This document shows positions 15,810 through 27,207 of a DNA stretch of 38,563 nucleotides, piece after piece. This stretch comes from an uncultured Bacilli bacterium (GTDB lineage: Bacteria > Bacillota_I > Bacilli_A > RF39 > UBA660). Numbering within the stretch: position 1 is the first letter of the stretch; each line of letters begins with the position of its first letter. The notes under the pieces are model-generated. The model did not search any database and was not told the DNA's origin. It saw only the letters and a program-made list of their open reading frames with translations. The stretch spans positions 1 to 38,563 of the forward strand of contig CALVKN010000010.1 of the NCBI GenBank assembly GCA_944332715.1. Direction: 5' to 3'. A program made the position numbers and the translations under genes.

Positions 15810-17593
15810 GATAAGCCTTTTCTTTCTTTAACTAAGGTATTACCCATTTCTTCAAGTTTTAAAATATCTTTTTTTTCATTGGCAGTATAAGGAATACTTG
15901 CTATTTCTTCAAAGTAGGAAGGGACTTCATAATCAGGAAGTTCTTTTAGGCATTCTTCTTTGATTGTAGGTAAAACATCACTAAAAGTTATACCCTCTTT
16001 TAAAACAATGAAAGCCATTGGAACTTTTACATTCTCTTCATCATCTACTCCTACTACTACGCATTCTTTAACAAATGGTAGTGCTTCGATACAGTTTTCA
16101 ATTGAATCAGGACTAATTTTAAATGATGCTTTATTTATTACTCTTCGACTTCTTCCTTTATGGAAAATAAAGTAATCTTCATCAATCATAGCTAAGTCAC
16201 CGGTTTTAATCCATTTCTTACCACTTTCATCTGCTACTTTAATATCTTTCGTTGCTTCTTCGTTTCCTACATATTCAACAAACATATTATCACTATGTAT
16301 ATATAAATCCCCAATTTCTTTAGGAGAAAGAGTCTTTCCTGTATCAGGTTCAATTATTTTTATTTCGACCCCATGCATAGGTACACCAATTGATCCAGGG
16401 CGATTAGCATATCTTGGAGAAACTACAACTGCTCCAAGGCATTCATTATTACCATAACCATTAACTATGACTTTATCAAATTCATTTTGCATATCAATTA
16501 GTTCTTGAGCCTTTATTTCATCTCCTCCAGAAACAAATACTTTGACTCTTTTCAAACCCTCTAAAACTCTTTTTAATTCATGCATCTTTTGCCTTAATTC
16601 TTTATGTTTATTAGGGTCTTGTTCTAATGCTTTTATATCACTTTTCAACTTAATTAGTTTATCATATAGATAACGATAATGGACTGGAGCAGCAAGGGCT
16701 ATATCAAATTTTCCTAAATCGTTATATACAGATTCAGGGTTTATATAAGGATTTAATTCCGCTTTCATGGTAAATGCTAGGGAAGCATAAAAAGAATTAC
16801 CTAAACCATAAATAATAAATGGTGGTATTGATATATGCATGGTATCTCCCTTATAAAATGGCAAATCGGTGTAAGCCATCTTTTGAACTGCTGAATTAAA
16901 ATTGTATTCCGTATGCACTATTTGTTTAGGTTTACCCGTACTTCCAGATGATTGAACAACTAATGATGGTTTATCTTTTTCAAAAGATGATGGTTCTACT
17001 TTCGTATTCTTACCTAGGCGTAAAAAGTCTTTAAATTTAATAAATCTCTTATTATCAATTGTTAAATTTTCACCACTATTTTTGTTTTTTAGATTAGCAA
17101 GTGTTCTAATCACTGGGTTTAAATAATCTAGTGGTGAGGAAATTATAACGTTTTGTAAATCAGTTTCAGATATGAAGTTTTGAAACATTTTTAGTAAATC
17201 TTCTTTTTCAAAAACAATGGCTGCTTTACAATTTTGACTATTTATATAATTTAATATATCTTTTTCTTTACATCTTAAGTCAATCCAAACCATTTTAACC
17301 CCAAGTTTACTTAAAGCAAGTAAACATTCCTGCACGATTGGGGTACTAGTTGTACAAATGGCAACAGCATCATTTTCTTTTATGCCACTGGCCTTTAGAG
17401 CAGCAGCAAGTTTATCAGATTCTTCTATTAGGTCTTTGTAAGTCATATTAGACCCTAGGAAGCCTGTTGCATATAAATTTAAATCATCTGCGGCTTCACT
17501 AGTAACTAAGGAATACATTGTTTGATTTAAATCAAATTCTTTTATTGGTTTTTTACGATTATATTTATTAGTACTATATATTTGCTCCGACAT
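15794..17593 (-). CDS. AMP-forming acyl-CoA synthetase / acyl-adenylate ligase family protein
   Basis: Enzymes of this superfamily activate a carboxylic acid as an acyl-adenylate with ATP, usually followed by transfer to CoA or a carrier protein. The 599-residue protein has the P-loop SSGSTGKPK at 215-223, NGYGNNECLG (A5), KTGDLAMID (A7), GRSRRVINKASFKISP (A8, normally GR-x-KxxIKxxGxxI) and an A10-like PYTANEKKD whose Lys is in the catalytic place. It is cytoplasmic, with no carrier domain attached. Substrate cannot be predicted. The GGGAGG site lies 12 bases or less after the murD stop, so it is cotranscribed with murD. Confidence 0.87.
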   Translation of the reverse strand: MSEQIYSTNKYNRKKPIKEFDLNQTMYSLVTSEAADDLNLYATGFLGSNMTYKDLIEESDKLAAALKASGIKENDAVAICTTSTPIVQECLLALSKLGVKMVWIDLRCKEKDILNYINSQNCKAAIVFEKEDLLKMFQNFISETDLQNVIISSPLDYLNPVIRTLANLKNKNSGENLTIDNKRFIKFKDFLRLGKNTKVEPSSFEKDKPSLVVQSSGSTGKPKQIVHTEYNFNSAVQKMAYTDLPFYKGDTMHISIPPFIIYGLGNSFYASLAFTMKAELNPYINPESVYNDLGKFDIALAAPVHYRYLYDKLIKLKSDIKALEQDPNKHKELRQKMHELKRVLEGLKRVKVFVSGGDEIKAQELIDMQNEFDKVIVNGYGNNECLGAVVVSPRYANRPGSIGVPMHGVEIKIIEPDTGKTLSPKEIGDLYIHSDNMFVEYVGNEEATKDIKVADESGKKWIKTGDLAMIDEDYFIFHKGRSRRVINKASFKISPDSIENCIEALPFVKECVVVGVDDEENVKVPMAFIVLKEGITFSDVLPTIKEECLKELPDYEVPSYFEEIASIPYTANEKKDILKLEEMGNTLVKERKGLSRTRT

Positions 17594-17605
17594 GTGTAAA
17601 CCTCC

Positions 17606-18916
17606 CTAAATTAATTCTTTAAATTCTGTTCCCCGGTCTTCAAATCTCACATATTGATCTTGGGATGAACTTCCAGGAGAAAGTAAAACTACTTCACCAC
17701 TTTTAACATTTTTCTTAATTTTGGCCATAGCATCATCTAGTTTATAACATTTTTCACAAGGAATATTTAAATTACTCGCATAATCAAAAACTCTGTCTGT
17801 TACTTCTCCGATAGCATAAATTTCTTTAACAAATCCCATATAATCATTTAATTCATTAAAGTCTTGATTACGATTAAGTCCTCCGAGTATTAAATGAATT
17901 GGTTTTTTAAATGTTTTTAAGGCTGTTATAGTTGCAGTTGGGTTAGTCGATTTAGAATCATTATAATACTCTACACCGGACTTTTCAGCCACATATTCTA
18001 AGCGATGTTCTACCCCACCGAAACTAGATAAAAATTCTTCTAATTTATCTTTTTCTAAACCAAATTCTTCTAAAACTAGTAAGGCTGCTAAAATGTTTTC
18101 GTAGTTATGAGTTCCTTGCAAACGAATATTATTTACATCTAAATATTTTTCTTTATGAAAGTATATAAAACCATCTTGATAATAATTTTCTTCATCATTA
18201 AAGTATTTCTTTTTAGATAAAATATCACTACTTACATCTTCGCTATCAGCATTGCTTTTATTAATTATGGCTAAATCACTAGATGTATGATGATTAAATA
18301 TTTTTTTCTTAGTCATTTTATAGTGTTCATATGAACCATGATAATCTAAATGCGTTGGACAGATATTAGTTAAAACACTAATATTTGTTTTAAAATCATG
18401 AATATCACATAATTGATGGTCACTTATTTCAAGTAAAAGAATATCTCCAGATTTAATATCACTTATAACAGAACTTAAAGGATAACCAATATTACCGCCG
18501 AGTATTACACTTTTACCCAATCTTTTTAATGATTCATAAATAAGTGTGGTAGTTGTTGTTTTACCATTTGAACCAGTTACACCAATGATTGTTACATCAT
18601 TTGGTAAAAAGTGATATGCGACTTCAATTTCATTTTCTGTACGTATGCCAAGATTATCTAATTTCTTAACAATATCACTAGTTGACATTATCGCAGGATT
18701 TTTTATAACTAAATCATAAGAAGTATTTATTAAATCTACTTGATTAGAAGTTATAATTATTTTTATTCCTAAGTCTTCCAATGTTTTTTTATCTTGATCA
18801 GCAAGTTCTTTGATATCGCTTAATGTTATATCGTTATTTTTACCTGCTAGAAGTTTGGCAACAGCTATACCACTTTTAGCTGCTCCCAGAATTAATATTT
18901 TTTTGTTTTCATACAT
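17606..18916 (-). CDS. murD: UDP-N-acetylmuramoylalanine--D-glutamate ligase
   Basis: MurD adds D-glutamate to UDP-MurNAc-L-Ala in cytoplasmic peptidoglycan precursor synthesis. This 436-residue protein has the Mur ligase layout. There is an N-terminal Rossmann-like UDP-binding domain (LILGAAKSGIAVAKLL), the ATP loop GVTGSNGKTTT at 112-122, the central CPTHLDYHGSYEHY, and the C-terminal FGGVEHRLEYV and NDSKSTNP motifs characteristic of MurD. The size is normal. It lies outside the usual dcw cluster, between a DUF3419-like gene and the AMP-forming ligase. AGGTGG lies 6 bases before the ATG. It shows that the organism makes a peptidoglycan wall, unlike the Mollicutes. Confidence 0.96.
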   Translation of the reverse strand: MYENKKILILGAAKSGIAVAKLLAGKNNDITLSDIKELADQDKKTLEDLGIKIIITSNQVDLINTSYDLVIKNPAIMSTSDIVKKLDNLGIRTENEIEVAYHFLPNDVTIIGVTGSNGKTTTTTLIYESLKRLGKSVILGGNIGYPLSSVISDIKSGDILLLEISDHQLCDIHDFKTNISVLTNICPTHLDYHGSYEHYKMTKKKIFNHHTSSDLAIINKSNADSEDVSSDILSKKKYFNDEENYYQDGFIYFHKEKYLDVNNIRLQGTHNYENILAALLVLEEFGLEKDKLEEFLSSFGGVEHRLEYVAEKSGVEYYNDSKSTNPTATITALKTFKKPIHLILGGLNRNQDFNELNDYMGFVKEIYAIGEVTDRVFDYASNLNIPCEKCYKLDDAMAKIKKNVKSGEVVLLSPGSSSQDQYVRFEDRGTEFKELI

Positions 18917-18969
18917 AATAAACCACCTAATTAAATTATATTATTATAAAGGAAAAAAAGCAAATATTA

Positions 18970-19710
18970 TTACTTTTTTCGACTTAAAGTAACTATATAA
19001 TCAGATTCGTGTAATACACCTGGTATTTGATGGATATCGAAACCATTTCCTAAAAACTCACATTTTTCTTCTTCATTTAAAATCCAAGTATATAATGCTA
19101 GTATTTCTGGACAATTAATTTTACTTAAAAAATCATGATAATCGCTAGGATTATTATTTAAATAATGATATATATTAGATAGTAATGCAACATCATAACT
19201 CTTTTTAGTAAATTTTAGAATATCTAATAAATTACAGTTATAAAATGCTGGAAAATTACTACTTTGTAATATACTTTGTAATTTATAATAAGTATTTTCA
19301 TTAAAATAAGGAATATTGTTCATTTTTGCATTATCAAAAATAATATTTTTTATTTTAATTGATGAAAAAGTTCTACCTAAACTTATAAGTTTATCAAAAA
19401 AATACTTTACTTCATCCGGTAGATATTTTCGCAATTTTGCATAAATAGATAAATTATCTAAGTTATCACTTACAAACATTTGCATAAATTCTTCATAAGA
19501 TAGTACTTTTATAGCCGTATATTTTAATATAAAATGATACCATGCTAAATAGTTTATATCAAAAACATCAACATTTTTAGCACCATTTAAAAGTGCTGAG
19601 AAATATTGATCCCCACTTCCTAAAACTGTTAAAACACTAGCATTATCAAAGTTAAAAAACTCAGGAAAGGCATCTATATTTTCATTGGTAAATCCATAAA
19701 CTTTTTCCAT
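18970..19710 (-). CDS. DUF3419-like SAM-dependent transferase fold protein
   Basis: This 246-residue cytoplasmic protein has a Rossmann-type SAM-binding start (SVLTVLGSGDQYFSALLNGA, then VDVFDINYLAWYHF) and a later SYDVALLSNIYHYL. That combination resembles the DUF3419 family, which includes BtaA (3-amino-3-carboxypropyl transfer to diacylglycerol in betaine lipid synthesis). Most bacterial members have unknown roles, so only the fold is called here. The start ATG 19710 has GGGGGAT just upstream. It has its own promoter and probably heads a unit with murD (54-base gap) and the AMP-forming ligase. Partial alternatives are generic methyltransferases. Confidence 0.72.
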   Translation of the reverse strand: MEKVYGFTNENIDAFPEFFNFDNASVLTVLGSGDQYFSALLNGAKNVDVFDINYLAWYHFILKYTAIKVLSYEEFMQMFVSDNLDNLSIYAKLRKYLPDEVKYFFDKLISLGRTFSSIKIKNIIFDNAKMNNIPYFNENTYYKLQSILQSSNFPAFYNCNLLDILKFTKKSYDVALLSNIYHYLNNNPSDYHDFLSKINCPEILALYTWILNEEEKCEFLGNGFDIHQIPGVLHESDYIVTLSRKK

Positions 19711-19735
19711 ATTATCCCCCTTTTTGATGTATGTT

Positions 19736-19763
19736 ATTTTAGCACATTTATAAATTTAGTCAA
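19736..19763 (-). promoter_or_regulatory. Promoter for the DUF3419-murD-ligase unit
   Basis: The minus strand has TTGACT (19758-19763), a 16-bp spacer and TAAAAT (19736-19741) preceded by TGC, an extended -10. The -35 starts in the T-tract of the rpoC terminator. Confidence 0.68.
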
Positions 19764-19788
19764 GAAAAAAGATTGCCGGAGCAATCTT
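19763..19788 (-). terminator. Terminator of the rpoBC operon
   Basis: The stem AAGATTGC / GCAATCTT with a TCCG loop on the minus strand is followed by TTTTCTTG. The rpoC TAA stop lies at the base of the 5' arm. Confidence 0.92.
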
Positions 19789-22700
19789 AGTCATTTTCTT
19801 CTTTAGGTTCTTCTTCAAGATTATCATTCATTATATCTAATCCATCAAGAGAAATATCAGCATCATCCATAAGTTTTTCTTCTAAAACTTCGCTGGCATC
19901 ATCAGTTAATATTTCTTTTTCAAGTTTAATTGAAATATCACTATATTGTTTATAACCTGTACCTGCTGGTATAAGTTTACCAATGATAACGTTTTCTTTT
20001 AGACCTTGTAGGTGATCTACTTTACCATGGATTGCAGCATCGGTTAAAACACGAGTTGTTTCTTGGAATGATGCAGCAGATAAGAAGGAATCTGTTTCAA
20101 GAGAAGATTTTGTAATACCAAGCATAATTGGATTACCTTTAGCAGGAACTCCACCAGATAAAATAACTGGTTTATTTCCTTCAGTAAATTCTCTTAGAGA
20201 AACTGTTAAGCCTTCGACAAAGTCAGTATCACCAGCATCAGTAATACGAACCTTATTAATCATTCTCTTAACGATAATTTCGATATGTTTATCGGAAATA
20301 TCAACACCTTGAAGTTTATATACTTTTTGTACTTCTTTTAGAATATATTCTTGTGCCGTAAGTGGGTCTGTTACAGCAAGTAATTCTTTTGGTGAAATAA
20401 CACCTTCAGTAAGTTTATCACCTGCTTCAACAGTATCGCCTTCACTAACACGAACTTTCATGTTGTAGTTTGTTACGTGTTCTCTTACACCTGCTTCATT
20501 TTCAATGGTAATTAGGTGTTTTCCGTTTTGTTCTTCGATACCAATAACTTTACCACCAATTTCTGCAATTGTTGCTTTACCTTTTGGCATACGAGCTTCG
20601 AATAGTTCTTCAACTCTTGGTAGCCCTTGAGTAATATCGGCATCTCCACCATGGGCAACACCACCAGAGTGGAATGTACGCATGGTAAGTTGGGTACCTG
20701 GTTCACCAATTGATTGAGCAGCCATAATACCAACAGCTTCACCTTTTTCAACTAAGTTACCAGTTGCAAGGTTACGTCCATAACATTTTTGACAAACACC
20801 ATTATTTGATTTACATGTAAGAATACTTCTAATTTCAACCTTTTTAATACCTGCTTTAGTAATTTTAGCAACGGCATTTTCCGTAATCATTTCACCTGCT
20901 TCAACAATAACTTGTTTAGTTTCAGGGTTAACAATTCTCTTAGATGCAAAACGACCTAAAATACGTTCAGCAAGTGGTTCAATGATAGTTCCATCTTTGT
21001 CATTTACTAAATCATATACAACTAGTCCTTGAACAGAACCACAATCGTAATCTTTAACAATGATATCTTGAGCAACGTCAACTAAACGACGAGTTAGATA
21101 TCCTGAGTCAGCAGTACGAAGTGCAGTATCAGCAGAACCTTTTCTTGAACCGTGAGTTGATAAGAAGAATTCAGATACGGATAATCCTTCGATGAATGAT
21201 GAAGTGATTGGAATTTCAACGGTAGAACCATCTGGTTTAGCCATAAGTCCACGCATTCCTGCAAGTTGAGTAAAGTTTGAAATAGATCCACGAGCACCAC
21301 TGTTCATCATCATGAAAATTGGATTATCGTAGTTATTTTTACTTAATTCAGCAAGTTCATCTTTAATTTCATCGGTTGCGTTATTCCATGAGTTAATTAC
21401 ATTTTCATATCTTTCTTCTTCAGTAATTAAACCTCTTTGATATTGTTTATTAATCTTATCTACTTTTGCTTTTGCTCTTTCGATAATTTCATGTTTATCA
21501 TCACTTCTGACAACATCAGCGATTGAAACTGTTACACCTGCAACAGTTGAATACTTAAATCCTAAATCTTTTAATTTATCAAGCATAATTGATGTTTCAG
21601 TTGTCTTATATCTTTTAAATACTTGAGCAATTAGTTGACCTAATGTCTTCTTAATGAATGGTTGAACTAATTCCATTTTAGCAATTTCTTCAGGAATATT
21701 AGCTCCCATTGGTAAGAAATATTTATCTGGAGTTACTCCTTCGATATTTTCTTTAGTTCCTTCATTAACATATGGATAAGTATCAGGTAATATTTCGTTA
21801 AACTTAATCTTACCTACAGTTGTAACTAAATATTTATCTCTTTGTTCATCAGTAAATAGTTTATATTTAAATGATTTAACTGGAATAGCAATACGAGTAT
21901 GAAGAGTGATTTCTCTTCTTTCATAAGCCATTAATGCTTCATTTGGATCTTTATATACGTGTCCTTCATTAGGTAGACCTGCATATTCAATAGTTAAATA
22001 ACAGTTACCTAAAACCATGTCTTGGCTAGGTGTAACAATTGGTTTTCCATCCTTAGGATTTAGGATGTTATTAGCACCAAGCATCAAAATTCTTGCTTCC
22101 GCTTTGGCTTCTTCAGAAAGTGGTACGTGAACAGCCATTTGGTCACCATCGAAGTCAGCGTTAAATGCTGTACATACAAGTGGGTGAAGACGAATTGCCT
22201 TACCACCAACTAAAACTGGTTCAAATGCTTGAATACCTAGTCTATGTAGAGTTGGAGCACGGTTTAATAGCACAGGATACTCTGTAATTACATCTTCAAC
22301 AATATCCCATACTGCTTCATCACGAGCATCAATTAATTTTTTAGCACCCTTAATGTTATGAGCAAGTCCACGTTCAACTATACCGTTAATTACGTGTGGT
22401 TTAAATAGTTCAATAGCCATTTCTTTAGGTAAACCACATTGATACATCTTAAGGTTTGGTCCAACAACGATAACAGAACGACCAGAATAGTCAACACGTT
22501 TTCCTAATAAGTTTTGACGGAAACGACCTTGTTTACCTTTAAGCATGCTAGATAAACTCTTAAGTGGTCGATTACTTGCAGCAGTAATACTTCTACCACG
22601 ACGACCATTATCAAATAATGAGTCAACAGCTTCTTGAAGCATACGTTTTTCATTTTGAACAATGATAGTTGGTGCTCCAAGTTCTAGTAACTTCTTTAAA

Positions 22701-23500
22701 CGATTATTACGATTAATAATACGACGATATAAATCATTTAAGTCACTTGTTGCAAATCTTCCACCATCAAGTTGAATCATTGGACGAAGTTCTGGAGGTA
22801 TTACAGGAAGTACATCTAGAACCATCCATTCAGGTTTATTGCCACTTTCTTGGAATGCTACTAAGCAATCAAGTCTTTTTACTAAACGAATACGTTTTTG
22901 ACCAGTAGTGTTTTCTAGTTCTGCACGTAAGTCAGCGATTTCTTTATCTAAATCGACACGTTTAAGTAATTCTTTAATAGCCTCAGCACCCATACCTACA
23001 GTAAATGAATTACCGTATTTTTCATAATAAGCACGGTATTCTTTATCAGAAAGTGTTTGTTTTACTTCAAGTGGTGCTTTACCTGGGTCAATTACAACGT
23101 ATGAAACAAAGTATAATACTTCTTCTAGGTCTCTTGGAGACATATCTAGAACAAGACCCATTTTTGATGGAACACCTTTAAAGAACCAGATGTGAGAGCA
23201 AGGAGCAGCAAGTTCAATGTGCCCCATTCTCTCCCTTCTTACTTTGGAACGTGTAACTTCAACGCCACAACGGTCACAAATAATATTTTTATATCTTAAT
23301 CTTTTGTATTTTCCACAACTACATTCGAAGTCTTTTGTTGGTCCGAATATCTTTTCGCAGAATAAACCATCTCTTTCAGGCTTTAGGGTCCGATAGTTGA
23401 TAGTTTCAGGTTTCTTTACTTCCCCATAAGACCAAGAACGGATCTTTTCTGGAGATGCAATACTTACCTTTATTCCTTTAAATTTACTTACATCTATCAT
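19787..23500 (-). CDS. rpoC: DNA-directed RNA polymerase subunit beta'
   Basis: This is the large catalytic subunit of RNA polymerase, 1237 residues, a normal Bacillota size. The N-terminal zinc finger reads [19 protein letters not shown]. The Mg-binding loop NADFDGDQ holds Asp449, Asp451 and Asp453. The second zinc site includes CQKCYG, and the trigger-loop region includes [11 protein letters not shown]. The C-terminus is acidic ([12 protein letters not shown]). AGGTGA lies 6-7 bases before the ATG, 9 bases after the rpoB stop, so the two are translated from one mRNA. Nothing is missing or broken. Confidence 0.99.
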   Translation of the reverse strand: MIDVSKFKGIKVSIASPEKIRSWSYGEVKKPETINYRTLKPERDGLFCEKIFGPTKDFECSCGKYKRLRYKNIICDRCGVEVTRSKVRRERMGHIELAAPCSHIWFFKGVPSKMGLVLDMSPRDLEEVLYFVSYVVIDPGKAPLEVKQTLSDKEYRAYYEKYGNSFTVGMGAEAIKELLKRVDLDKEIADLRAELENTTGQKRIRLVKRLDCLVAFQESGNKPEWMVLDVLPVIPPELRPMIQLDGGRFATSDLNDLYRRIINRNNRLKKLLELGAPTIIVQNEKRMLQEAVDSLFDNGRRGRSITAASNRPLKSLSSMLKGKQGRFRQNLLGKRVDYSGRSVIVVGPNLKMYQCGLPKEMAIELFKPHVINGIVERGLAHNIKGAKKLIDARDEAVWDIVEDVITEYPVLLNRAPTLHRLGIQAFEPVLVGGKAIRLHPLVCTAFNADFDGDQMAVHVPLSEEAKAEARILMLGANNILNPKDGKPIVTPSQDMVLGNCYLTIEYAGLPNEGHVYKDPNEALMAYERREITLHTRIAIPVKSFKYKLFTDEQRDKYLVTTVGKIKFNEILPDTYPYVNEGTKENIEGVTPDKYFLPMGANIPEEIAKMELVQPFIKKTLGQLIAQVFKRYKTTETSIMLDKLKDLGFKYSTVAGVTVSIADVVRSDDKHEIIERAKAKVDKINKQYQRGLITEEERYENVINSWNNATDEIKDELAELSKNNYDNPIFMMMNSGARGSISNFTQLAGMRGLMAKPDGSTVEIPITSSFIEGLSVSEFFLSTHGSRKGSADTALRTADSGYLTRRLVDVAQDIIVKDYDCGSVQGLVVYDLVNDKDGTIIEPLAERILGRFASKRIVNPETKQVIVEAGEMITENAVAKITKAGIKKVEIRSILTCKSNNGVCQKCYGRNLATGNLVEKGEAVGIMAAQSIGEPGTQLTMRTFHSGGVAHGGDADITQGLPRVEELFEARMPKGKATIAEIGGKVIGIEEQNGKHLITIENEAGVREHVTNYNMKVRVSEGDTVEAGDKLTEGVISPKELLAVTDPLTAQEYILKEVQKVYKLQGVDISDKHIEIIVKRMINKVRITDAGDTDFVEGLTVSLREFTEGNKPVILSGGVPAKGNPIMLGITKSSLETDSFLSAASFQETTRVLTDAAIHGKVDHLQGLKENVIIGKLIPAGTGYKQYSDISIKLEKEILTDDASEVLEEKLMDDADISLDGLDIMNDNLEEEPKEEND

Positions 23501-23509
23501 TTAACTCAC

Positions 23510-26500
23510 CTACTCCCCTTCATCCTCAGTATCTATTTTATCGATACCTGGAAATTCTAAATCATCTAAGTCTTCTTCCTCTTCTTCCATATAATCATAA
23601 TCTGGAAGCGGTTCTTCTGGTTGTAAATCTTTAGTTGTTACATCTATTTCTTCGATTCTAAAGGCATCAGTATCATCTTCATCTTCTTCGATGTCTTTAA
23701 ATTCTACTACTTCATCTTTATCATTTATTACTTGAACATCTAGTCCTAAAGCTTGGAATTCTTTAACTAGAACACGGAAACTTTCAGGAACTCCGGCTTG
23801 GTCAACAACCTTACCTTTAACTAGAGATTCATAAACTTTAACACGACCAGTAATATCATCGGCTTTAACTGTCAATATTTCTTGTAGAACGTGTGATGCA
23901 CCATAAGCATATAGGGCCCAAACTTCCATTTCTCCAAATCTTTGACCACCGAATTGAGCTTTACCACCAAGTGGTTGTTGTGTAACAAGTGAATAAGGTC
24001 CAGTAGCACGAGCATGAAGTTTATCATCAACCATGTGGTGTAGTTTAACCATATACATTACCCCGACATTGATACGATGATCAAACGGTTCTCCAGTACG
24101 TCCATCACGAAGTTCAACTTTACCATCTTCAGCCATGCCAGCAGCTTTCATTTCTTCCATTATATCTGCCCAAGTTGCACCATCGAATACTGGAGTTGCA
24201 TAATGAACACCTAATTTTTTACCAGCCATACCTAGGTGTACTTCAAGGATTTGTCCGATATTCATACGAGATGGAACACCAAGTGGATTAAGCATGATAT
24301 CAACAGGACGACCATCTGGTAAGTAAGGCATATCTTCTTCTGGAAGGATCAATGAGATAACCCCTTTATTTCCGTGACGACCAGACATCTTGTCACCAAC
24401 TTGAATCTTACGTTTTTGAATAATATATACTCTTATTACTTTTGATACACCAGCAGGTAGTTCATCAGAGTTTTCTTTAGTATAAACTTTAACATCATGA
24501 ACAATACCACCGGCACCATGTTCAACACGCAAAGATGTATCTCTTACTTCACGAGTCTTTTCACCAAATATTGCATGTAATAATTTTTCTTCACTAGTTA
24601 ATTCTTGCATTCCTTTTGGTGTAACTTTACCAACTAGGATATCGCCTTCTTTAACTTCTGTACCGATTCTAACAATACCATCAGCATCCAAATTCTTACG
24701 AGCATCTTCCCCAACATTTGGAATATCTCTAGTAATTTCTTCAGGTCCTAATTTAGTATCACGGCAATCGATATCATAATGCGAAATATGAAGTGATGTA
24801 TAAACATCATCTTTAACTAATCTTTCATTAAGTATTACAGCATCTTCATAGTTATAACCGTTAAATGTCATGAAGGCCACAGTCATATTCTTACCTAAAG
24901 CAAGTTCACCTTGATCTGTTGAAGGACCATCAGCGATAACTTGACCGCGATGAACTTTATCACCTTTCTTAACAAGTGGATGATGGTTAATACAGCTTGA
25001 TGCGTTAGAACGTTCAAAGTTTGCTAAGTAATATATATCTTTACCTTTGGCAACATTTACAACAATTTTTAAGCCATCAGCATATTCTACAACACCATCG
25101 GCTTTACAAACGATGGTAGAACCAGAGTCTCTTGCTGCAATATATTCAACACCAGTACCAACGATTGGTGCTTCCGTTTCTAAAAGAGGTACTGCTTGAC
25201 GTTGCATGTTTGCACCCATTAGGGTACGGTTAGCATCGTCGAATTCTAGGAATGGAATACAACTTGTTGTAATTGCTACAACTTGGCTAGGTGCAACGTC
25301 AACATAATTAACATGCATCTTATCAACATAAACAGTATCACCATTAAGTCTAGCAATAACTTCATCTTCAACAATTTCATTTTTATCAGTTAACTTAATA
25401 GTTGCTTGAGAAATATAATAATCTTTTTCTTCATCAGCAGTCATGTAAACGATTTCATCAGTTACAACACCATTTTCAACTCTGCGGTATGGAGTCATAA
25501 TGAAACCATATTCATTAACTTTAGCATAACCTGCAAGTGAGGTGATAAGACCGATATTTTGACCTTCTGGAGATTCGATTGGACAAATACGACCATAGTG
25601 GGAAGCATTAACGTCACGAACATCCATACCAGCACGGTCACGAGAAAGTCCTCCAGGTCCTAAGCTTGACAAACGTCTTTTATCGGTAAGTTCAGCAATT
25701 GGATTAATTTGATCCATGAACTTAGAAAGTTGTGAAGAACCAAAAAATTCTTTTAACGCAGCAGTTACTGGACGAATATTAATTAAAGTCTTTGGTGTAA
25801 CTGTTTCAATATCTTGCGTAGTCATTCTTTCACGAATAACTCTTTCCATTCTTGCCATACCAATTCTAAATTGATTTTGGATTAATTCTCCAACTTGACG
25901 AACACGACGATTTCCTAAGTTATCGATTTCATCATCTGTACCAATACCATAGTGTAATCCGATATAATAATTTAGGGATGCATAAACATCAGGTATAGTA
26001 AGTCTTCTTACATCTACGCTACTATCAGTACCAATTAAAGTAATAGTTTTTTTAGCATCAGTAGGATCTACTACTTTAACAGTTTGAACTTTATTATAAT
26101 CATCTAATTCATTATTAATTTCTATTTCTCTAATATTTAGGCCACTAGCAAATAATGGGCGTAGTTGTTCTAAAATTTCTTTAGTAACAATAGACCCGCT
26201 TTCAACTATAACTTTATCACCATCAATTATAGGTTCTGCTAGAGTTAAACCAAGTAGTCTATCTAAAACATTTAACTTTTTGTTAAATTTATAACGACCA
26301 ACTTTAGCTAAATCATAACGGAATCTATCAAAGAATCTTGTAATAAGTTGATTCTTAGATGAATCTAAAGTTGCAGGTTCGCCTGGTCTTAATTTTTCAT
26401 ATATTTCAATTAAAGCTTCATCAGTATTATTGGTATTATCTTTTTCTAAAGTATTTTCAATATATGGATTGTCCCCAAAAACACTAATGATATCTTCATC

Positions 26501-27109
26501 ACTAGATAAACCTAAGGCACGTAAAAGTGTTGTTACAGTTACTTTTCTAGTTCTATCAATACGAACATATACAACATCACGCGCATCGGTTTCATATTCA
26601 AGCCAAGTACCTTTATTAGGTATTAATTCTCCACTTATTATATGACGTCCATTTTTATCTATTTCTTTTTTGAAATAAACACTTGGACTTCTTACAAGTT
26701 GGGAAACAATTACTCTTTCTGCTCCATTAATGATAAATGTTCCTGCTTCGGTCATTAATGGCATGTCACCTAAGAAAATAGTTTGTTCTTTTACTTCACC
26801 GGTTTCATGCACGAAAAGACGTGCTTCAACCTTTAATGGTGCAGCATAATTAACCATTCTTTCCTTCGCTTCTTTGATAGAGTATCTTGGTTCATCAAAA
26901 TAATAATCTCCAAATTCCAAAGAAATATTACCAGTAAAACTTTCTACTGGGAATAAATCGTCAAATATTTCTTTGATACCAACTTCCAAGAATTGTTGAT
27001 AACTCTTCTTTTGAATTTCGAGCAAATCATTCAACTCTAAAACGTTTTTCGTTTTCGAAAAACTTCTTCTTTCACGATAGTCACCAAATTTTTTTACTTT
27101 ATAAGCCAC
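23510..27109 (-). CDS. rpoB: DNA-directed RNA polymerase subunit beta
   Basis: RpoB forms the other half of the RNA polymerase active cleft; here it has 1199 residues and starts with GTG after GGGGTGA. Landmarks are [18 protein letters not shown] and the following [18 protein letters not shown] (rifampicin pocket), the GNKGVIS region (SGRHGNKGV) and the C-terminal [19 protein letters not shown]. The C-terminal 60 residues are strongly acidic. The pocket reads TDKRR where E. coli and B. subtilis have THKRR. Asp476 (codon GAT at 25682-25684) therefore takes the place of E. coli His526, a known rifampicin-resistance position. It has its own promoter, and the rsmC-like gene precedes it as in B. 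subtilis. Confidence 0.99.
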   Translation of the reverse strand: MAYKVKKFGDYRERRSFSKTKNVLELNDLLEIQKKSYQQFLEVGIKEIFDDLFPVESFTGNISLEFGDYYFDEPRYSIKEAKERMVNYAAPLKVEARLFVHETGEVKEQTIFLGDMPLMTEAGTFIINGAERVIVSQLVRSPSVYFKKEIDKNGRHIISGELIPNKGTWLEYETDARDVVYVRIDRTRKVTVTTLLRALGLSSDEDIISVFGDNPYIENTLEKDNTNNTDEALIEIYEKLRPGEPATLDSSKNQLITRFFDRFRYDLAKVGRYKFNKKLNVLDRLLGLTLAEPIIDGDKVIVESGSIVTKEILEQLRPLFASGLNIREIEINNELDDYNKVQTVKVVDPTDAKKTITLIGTDSSVDVRRLTIPDVYASLNYYIGLHYGIGTDDEIDNLGNRRVRQVGELIQNQFRIGMARMERVIRERMTTQDIETVTPKTLINIRPVTAALKEFFGSSQLSKFMDQINPIAELTDKRRLSSLGPGGLSRDRAGMDVRDVNASHYGRICPIESPEGQNIGLITSLAGYAKVNEYGFIMTPYRRVENGVVTDEIVYMTADEEKDYYISQATIKLTDKNEIVEDEVIARLNGDTVYVDKMHVNYVDVAPSQVVAITTSCIPFLEFDDANRTLMGANMQRQAVPLLETEAPIVGTGVEYIAARDSGSTIVCKADGVVEYADGLKIVVNVAKGKDIYYLANFERSNASSCINHHPLVKKGDKVHRGQVIADGPSTDQGELALGKNMTVAFMTFNGYNYEDAVILNERLVKDDVYTSLHISHYDIDCRDTKLGPEEITRDIPNVGEDARKNLDADGIVRIGTEVKEGDILVGKVTPKGMQELTSEEKLLHAIFGEKTREVRDTSLRVEHGAGGIVHDVKVYTKENSDELPAGVSKVIRVYIIQKRKIQVGDKMSGRHGNKGVISLILPEEDMPYLPDGRPVDIMLNPLGVPSRMNIGQILEVHLGMAGKKLGVHYATPVFDGATWADIMEEMKAAGMAEDGKVELRDGRTGEPFDHRINVGVMYMVKLHHMVDDKLHARATGPYSLVTQQPLGGKAQFGGQRFGEMEVWALYAYGASHVLQEILTVKADDITGRVKVYESLVKGKVVDQAGVPESFRVLVKEFQALGLDVQVINDKDEVVEFKDIEEDEDDTDAFRIEEIDVTTKDLQPEEPLPDYDYMEEEEEDLDDLEFPGIDKIDTEDEGE

Positions 27110-27178
27110 GATATCACCCCATACACAATTTTTTAAGACTATTTCTATTTAAAAAAATAAATATGCCACCAATTTAAA

Positions 27179-27207
27179 ATTCTATAACGCATTTGGCAAT
27201 TTGTCAA
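27179..27207 (-). promoter_or_regulatory. rpoB promoter
   Basis: The minus strand has TTGACA (27202-27207), a 17-bp spacer and TAGAAT (27179-27184), with a leader of about 60 bases before the rpoB GTG. The -35 contains the TGA stop codon of the upstream methyltransferase gene. Confidence 0.85.

Noticed and set aside
20512-21300. Minus-strand open frames of 79 and 68 codons inside rpoC
   Set aside because: They are out-of-frame shadows of a highly conserved gene and have no ribosome sites of their own.
27204-27206. TGA read as tryptophan
   Set aside because: The only TGA stop ends the ybxB-like protein at its normal length, and Trp positions in all genes use TGG.
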